Assembly (NCBI RefSeq): GCF_013391475.1
Contig: NZ_JACBAZ010000004.1
Span: forward strand, 62,001 to 126,000
DNA: 64,000 nucleotides
Origin: Oceaniferula marina
GTDB lineage: Bacteria > Verrucomicrobiota > Verrucomicrobiia > Verrucomicrobiales > Akkermansiaceae
Reading direction: 5' to 3'
The notes beneath the pieces were generated by a model, which was given only the letters and a program-made list of their open reading frames with translations, was not told where the DNA came from and did no database searches. The position numbers were made by a program, and so were the translations under genes. This document shows positions 62,153-64,000 of this stretch, piece after piece (the stretch's first letter is position 1; every line of letters begins with the position of its first letter).

Positions 62153-64000
62153 CTACTTCGCTTTCAGCTGGAATGAGATCCGCTGACGGCCGTCTTCCTT
62201 GCGGGTATGGAGCGTCATTTCGTCAAGCGACTCCAGAGACTTAAGCGCTTTCACAATCATTGGCTTATTGGTCGTAAAGTCCTCACGGGCACTCTCCGAG
62301 GGAATCAATTCCTCGGCGTGTTTATCAACCAGTGTGAGCCACTCATTGGCATACTGGTTCAGCACCTTGAAATCGAACTTCATCCAGCAGCCTCGGCGTT
62401 TGCTGTTATCGGACTGATATTTGGCAGCCAAACTCTCCGAGAACATCTTGGATGTGGAGGCAAAGAACAAGTCGTCACTGACGGACACCGAAGGAACAAA
62501 ATCATCATTCTGGAATGGAATGGCCATAAACCAGGTTTTAAGATCATTTTTCTCACTGCTCATCGGCGCCTGCATCGGGATTTCTTCTCCGACCATTTCA
62601 CTGACGGTCTTCAAGATCTTCTCAGCCGAAGTATTGATTTGCTTCCACGACGCCTGTAACTGGGAGCGGTCATCCACTTTGCTGACAAAACCAATCCGGG
62701 GCATTTTCCCTTCATCCAACAGAACTTTGGGAACGTTTGGCACCTTGGGCAGCGATCCGTTAACATCAACCACCAAGGCAGACTCTCCACCAAGACCGGC
62801 CGAAAGATCAGCACTCAAGGCCCGCCAAATACCCAGGGCATCATTTCGGAACGTGCCGTCAAACATCTCAACCCCTTGCTTGAATTCATTGAAGTCGGGA
62901 TCATCGATATCCAAAGCCGCAACCCGCTTGGTTACCATATACGTGGTCTCGCCAAGCGTGTCCATGTATTCGAGCATCTTCTGCCCGTAGTCTTTGTCAT
63001 CTACCCAGTTTGCGAATAAGAGGGTCCCGCTACCATCCTCCAACGAGGAGAAGGTGTGGGGGGCATCAAGATCCAATGCCGGTGAATTCGAGCCACCAAC
63101 CACTTCAATCTTAATTCCATCTTCGAGATAAACCACTCCAGCCGAATCCGAAACGGTGAACAACGATGCCAATTTCTCACCCTGCTGACTCAAACTTTCC
63201 AGCAATACTTCAACGTCCTGTGTATCCCCGAGAGAAGAGGCGTCACCCAGGCCATCCTTCAAGCCGTTGGCAAAGGAGCCCACCATTCGATAAACAATGG
63301 AACTGAGGCTACCCACTCCATCCATGACATCAGCCTCACAGTATCCGACGGTCAGCAAATCCTTGCTTAAATAGGAATCAACAAATGCCATACTCTTATG
63401 GGCACAGAGGGAGTCCTCTGCCTTATCGACAAACACCAGATCCTCTTCGGACTGACCAAAGAAAGTAATCACGTAGTCGTCCATGATGCCATTCACAGCA
63501 ACAAAGCTCTTACTGGCCAGGGTCTTTTTGAATGCCTCGATGTCGGCGATATCGATCACCTCCTGCATTTCTTCGATCGTGTCATCGTCAATCTTTTCAG
63601 AGAGGATTTTGCCGTCCACCTTGTATCCGGAGAATTCAACATCACCTCGTTTGATCGTAATCGGTTCTGCCGCATCATCGAACATCATTTCCAAAATGGA
63701 AAAGCTTTGCTCCAGCTGAGCAAACACTTCCTCGCGGGTCTCTTCATCCGAAACTTTCGCTCCCTGATAATAAGAAGGCATGTCAAAAGACCCAAGCATT
63801 GCAGTCAGTTCCTTAGGAATGTCCTTCAGGTAGCCATCTTTGAACAAGGCTTCAAAATCCGGCTCAAAATCTTCACCGTCAGCGACAAATCCGTCCCCCA
63901 TCGCCACCCCCGTCCGGGCACCGTAATAAGCAAATCGCTCATACAGCTTCAATACCAGATCGAAAGCCTCTCCCGTACCTTTGCCATAAGCCGCAAAATA
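62153..64000 (-). CDS. uncharacterised protein, N-terminus beyond window
   Basis: The minus-strand frame is open from the right window edge (616 codons with stop); the apparent start at 63952 is only a TTG, so the true start lies outside. The first residues in the window read YFAAYGKGTGEAFDLVLKLY. The sequence is acidic, moderately hydrophobic and rich in Asp, Ser and Lys, with patterns such as SYLSKDLLTVGYCEADVMDG and MFSESLAAKYQSDNSKRRG. I do not recognise a family. The periodic strand-turn pattern with many charged residues suggests a periplasmic or surface protein, but no signal peptide can be checked. Confidence 0.5.
   Translation of the reverse strand, partial: YFAAYGKGTGEAFDLVLKLYERFAYYGARTGVAMGDGFVADGEDFEPDFEALFKDGYLKDIPKELTAMLGSFDMPSYYQGAKVSDEETREEVFAQLEQSFSILEMMFDDAAEPITIKRGDVEFSGYKVDGKILSEKIDDDTIEEMQEVIDIADIEAFKKTLASKSFVAVNGIMDDYVITFFGQSEEDLVFVDKAEDSLCAHKSMAFVDSYLSKDLLTVGYCEADVMDGVGSLSSIVYRMVGSFANGLKDGLGDASSLGDTQDVEVLLESLSQQGEKLASLFTVSDSAGVVYLEDGIKIEVVGGSNSPALDLDAPHTFSSLEDGSGTLLFANWVDDKDYGQKMLEYMDTLGETTYMVTKRVAALDIDDPDFNEFKQGVEMFDGTFRNDALGIWRALSADLSAGLGGESALVVDVNGSLPKVPNVPKVLLDEGKMPRIGFVSKVDDRSQLQASWKQINTSAEKILKTVSEMVGEEIPMQAPMSSEKNDLKTWFMAIPFQNDDFVPSVSVSDDLFFASTSKMFSESLAAKYQSDNSKRRGCWMKFDFKVLNQYANEWLTLVDKHAEELIPSESAREDFTTNKPMIVKALKSLESLDEMTLHTRKEDGRQRISFQLKAK

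Overview
The window looks like a chromosome segment of a verrucomicrobium (PVC superphylum). The basis is family content: a Verru_Chthon cassette protein A, a Rho factor with a long KKAAKK-type lysine/alanine tail, a flotillin-like FloA beside a small conserved membrane-anchored protein, DUF4175 and squalene-cyclase-like repeat proteins in one operon, a secreted sulfatase, and a fungal-type cystathionine gamma-synthase-like enzyme. Many genes encode secreted or lipid-anchored proteins, as expected for a Gram-negative-type envelope (LpxI is present). GC content looks moderate, somewhat above half, with a visibly AT-richer island around 11-16 kb and an AT-richer sulfatase gene near 46-47.7 kb.

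Layout. 1-7.3 kb, minus strand: an amidase cut by the left edge, a LOG-family protein, hpt, a UbiA-like membrane protein, a His-rich lipoprotein, a large repeat lipoprotein and its DUF3142 partner. 7.4-9 kb: floA and its small partner. 9-11.1 kb: a UvrD/Rep-type helicase. 11.2-16.1 kb: an accessory region holding two related secreted Cys/Lys-rich repeat proteins, a six-hairpin glycosidase between them, a probable ISAs1-type transposase relic, a 75-aa integrase-arm-like ORF and a 26-bp perfect palindrome. 16.2-17.6 kb: the cystathionine gamma-synthase-like gene.

18.07-27.02 kb, plus strand: a long apparent operon. It encodes a DUF4175-like coiled-coil membrane protein, a secreted low-complexity protein interrupted by an in-frame UGA, a secreted alpha/alpha-toroid repeat protein, and three tandem paralogous secreted proteins. 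selB (selenocysteine elongation factor) follows 88 bases later, then rho behind a 508-base C-rich leader, lepA, DUF2809, a PLD-like protein and a PPP-type phosphatase. 35.4-39.5 kb: tRNA-Asp, fabD, tRNA-Ser, and two convergent glutamate-type sodium symporters. 39.6-45.9 kb: a TPR-like protein, a three-gene HlyD/ABC export operon, and a putative selenate-binding lipoprotein. 46-54.5 kb, minus strand: sulfatase, lpxI, trpB, a secreted protein and the giant Verru_Chthon cassette protein A. 54.7-58.7 kb: nusA-infB-rbfA. 58.9-64 kb: pdxH, rplI, an N-acetylhexosamine-kinase-like gene, a low-molecular-weight phosphatase and an unrecognised large protein cut by the right edge.

The observation most worth testing is the in-frame UGA at 21189. 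It is followed after 14 bases by a perfect 8-bp hairpin whose loop starts with G-U, inside an operon that runs toward selB, in a window that also carries a putative selenate-binding protein. It could be a recoded codon, but a plain nonsense mutation is at least as likely. The second is the pair of secreted Cys/Lys repeat proteins with matching mature N-termini. The third is the DUF4175/toroid/triple-paralog operon as an uncharacterised envelope system. All functions are inferred from reading the sequence; no database search was run.
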